Of a stretch of 64,000 nt of DNA, positions 62,658-64,000 are shown one piece after another. The notes below the pieces were generated by a model. That model searched no databases. It saw only the letters and a program-made list of their open reading frames with translations, and was not told where the DNA came from. The stretch's first letter is position 1; every line of letters starts with the position of its first letter. Source of the stretch: an uncultured Roseovarius sp. (lineage in GTDB: Bacteria > Pseudomonadota > Alphaproteobacteria > Rhodobacterales > Rhodobacteraceae); NCBI GenBank assembly GCA_951812895.1, contig OX638333.1:3080001-3144000 (forward strand), given 5' to 3'. Position numbers and translations under genes: made by a program.

Positions 62658-64000
62658 ATGACACAAGATGAGCATCAGGCGGAACCCGAGCTGGAGCGCG
62701 AAGACCCCGAGCTGGACCGGGAAGAGGATGATTCCGATACCGACGCCTATGCGCTTGACCAAAAAGCAGTAGCGCGGATTATTTACGCGGTGGATGCTCA
62801 GGACCGGGCGCTGTTGGTTGAAGAGCTCGATCCGTTGCATGCTGCGGATATTGCCGACCTTCTTGAGCAGATAAGTGCGTTTGACCGGCGACGGTTAATC
62901 GAGCTCTATGATCGCGATTTCGACGGTGAAATCCTGTCGGAGCTGGACGATTCAATCCGCGAGGAAGTGATCAACATCCTGCATCCCGAAGTTCTGGCCG
63001 AGGCGGTGCGGGAACTGGATTCCGATGATGTGGTGGATCTGGTTGAAGACCTTGAAGAAGGTCAGCAGGAAGCCATTCTCGAAGTTCTGGAAGACAGTGA
63101 CAGGATTGCCGTTAAACACTCGCTGACCTATCCGGAATATTCCGCCGGGCGTCTGATGCAGCGCGAAGTGGTCATGGCGCCCGAGCATTGGAACGTGGGC
63201 GAGGCGATTGATTATCTGCGGGATCAGGATGATCTGCCGGGGCAGTTTTATCACCTGACGCTGGTTGACCCGCGGCTGAAGCCGATTGCGAACGTGTCTT
63301 TGGGGATGTTGATGGGGTCACGGCGCGAGGTGCTGTTGAAATCCATTGTTGAGGAGACGTTTCATACCATTCCTGTGTCTCAGGACGAGGAAGACGTAGC
63401 CTATGCGTTCAATCAGTATCATTTGATTTCCGCACCGGTGGTGGACGAGAATGACCGGCTGGTGGGCATGATCACCATAGATGACGCGATGGTGGTTCTG
63501 GACGAAGAGCATGAGGAAGATATCATGCGCCTTGCCGGTGTGGGCGAGGGCGGGGGCCTGAACGACAACATCTTCGATACGACCAAGCAACGGTTTCCAT
63601 GGCTCGCAGTAAATTTGGTAACTGCGATTCTGGCCTCGCTGGTGATTGCCCAGTTCGAGGCGACGATCGCACAGTTTGTCGCTTTGGCCGTGTTAATGCC
63701 GATCGTGGCGTCGATGGGCGGCAATGCCGGCACGCAAAGCCTGACCGTGGCGGTGCGGGCGATTGCAACCAAGGACCTTACCGGATCGAACGTGTGGCGG
63801 GTGATCCGCCGAGAGGTGCTGGTGGGGCTGGTCAATGGCGTAGTCTTTGCCGTGGTGATGGGGATTGTCGGCGTGATGTGGTTTGGCGGGCCCGAGCTGG
63901 GCTATGTGATAGCCGCGGCGATGGTGATCAATCTGGTGATGGCGGGGCTGGCCGGGACGGTGATTCCGGTGCTGCTGGACCGGGTCGGGGTGGACCCGGC
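62658..64000 (+). CDS. mgtE: Magnesium transporter MgtE (cut by window end)
   Basis: The frame runs 447 codons to the window edge. Residues 1-30 are acidic. The MgtE N domain follows (VEELDPLHAADIADLLEQISAFDRRRLIELYD), then two CBS motifs (about 140-260), and the first membrane helices (WLAVNLVTAILASLVIAQFE, MPIVASMGGNAGTQSLTVAVRAIA, a typical Mg-sensing filter block). GGAGGG lies before the ATG. Imports magnesium with gating by the cytoplasmic domain. Confidence 0.92.
   Translation, partial: MTQDEHQAEPELEREDPELDREEDDSDTDAYALDQKAVARIIYAVDAQDRALLVEELDPLHAADIADLLEQISAFDRRRLIELYDRDFDGEILSELDDSIREEVINILHPEVLAEAVRELDSDDVVDLVEDLEEGQQEAILEVLEDSDRIAVKHSLTYPEYSAGRLMQREVVMAPEHWNVGEAIDYLRDQDDLPGQFYHLTLVDPRLKPIANVSLGMLMGSRREVLLKSIVEETFHTIPVSQDEEDVAYAFNQYHLISAPVVDENDRLVGMITIDDAMVVLDEEHEEDIMRLAGVGEGGGLNDNIFDTTKQRFPWLAVNLVTAILASLVIAQFEATIAQFVALAVLMPIVASMGGNAGTQSLTVAVRAIATKDLTGSNVWRVIRREVLVGLVNGVVFAVVMGIVGVMWFGGPELGYVIAAAMVINLVMAGLAGTVIPVLLDRVGVDP

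Overview
The window looks like chromosomal DNA of a marine alphaproteobacterium of the Roseobacter group (Rhodobacteraceae). The reasons are the protein families (general L-amino-acid ABC transporter of the Aap type, two DUF1127 proteins, a DddP-like M24 enzyme, FolE2, a bidentate glyQ/glyS pair, a PhaR-type operator), a SAM-II riboswitch in front of a sulfhydrylase gene, and the moderately high GC. No rRNA, tRNA, CRISPR array, integrase or intact insertion sequence was seen. All assignments come from reading the sequence and from memory of the families; no search was run.

Layout. (1) 1-13742 is an accessory catabolic island. A leftward operon encodes E1-alpha, E1-beta and an E2/hydrolase fusion of a 2-oxo-acid (acetoin-type) dehydrogenase, ProC, an SDR dehydrogenase, a cyclophilin-fold protein resembling cucumopine synthase, a RidA protein, and an unrecognised protein built from two copies of a WHxH-containing unit. 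A divergent rightward operon encodes an Aap-type transporter (binding protein, two permeases, ATPase), a GntR/FCD regulator and a DAO-type flavoenzyme. Two identical 12-bp palindromes, TTGTTATAACAA, sit at either end of the shared promoter region and are the obvious candidate operators. (2) 13743-24254 carries an O-acetyltransferase, a DUF1127 gene, an Mrp ATPase, hisE-hisF and hisA, a peroxiredoxin with a divergent AraC regulator, a ferredoxin and purD. (3) 24328-34926 carries xseA, an AlkB-like monooxygenase, an orphan NuoE-NuoF fusion (formate dehydrogenase beta type), a lytic transglycosylase, ftsY with an expanded Glu-Pro repeat, transport and septation genes, and metZ behind a SAM-II riboswitch plus terminator. 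(4) 34984-39128 is a compact accessory module: a flavoenzyme, a DddP-like M24 enzyme translationally coupled to a BesD/HalD-family Fe(II)/2-oxoglutarate enzyme that has HxD rather than HxG, and a LysR regulator. (5) 39227-52181 is mostly core: folE2, a possible PHA-granule protein behind a PhaR-type palindrome, trkH, a trypsin-fold protein that has lost its catalytic residues, glyQ, glyS (with an AT-richer insertion), a PPDK-like protein, a cell-wall hydrolase and rpmG. (6) 52262-64000 holds a second oxygenase plus M24 pair (PhyH type with a creatinase/DoeA-like hydrolase), a BI-1 protein, regulators, a HisN-like phosphatase, two purine deaminases and the start of mgtE.

The strongest candidates for undescribed biology are the palindrome-flanked opine-like or amino-acid island at the left end, including its duplicated WHxH protein, and the hydroxylase/M24 modules at 34984-39128 and 52262-54294. 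Several dispersed palindromic repeats (22844, 31890/61101, 40354/62513) and unusual leaders are described individually.
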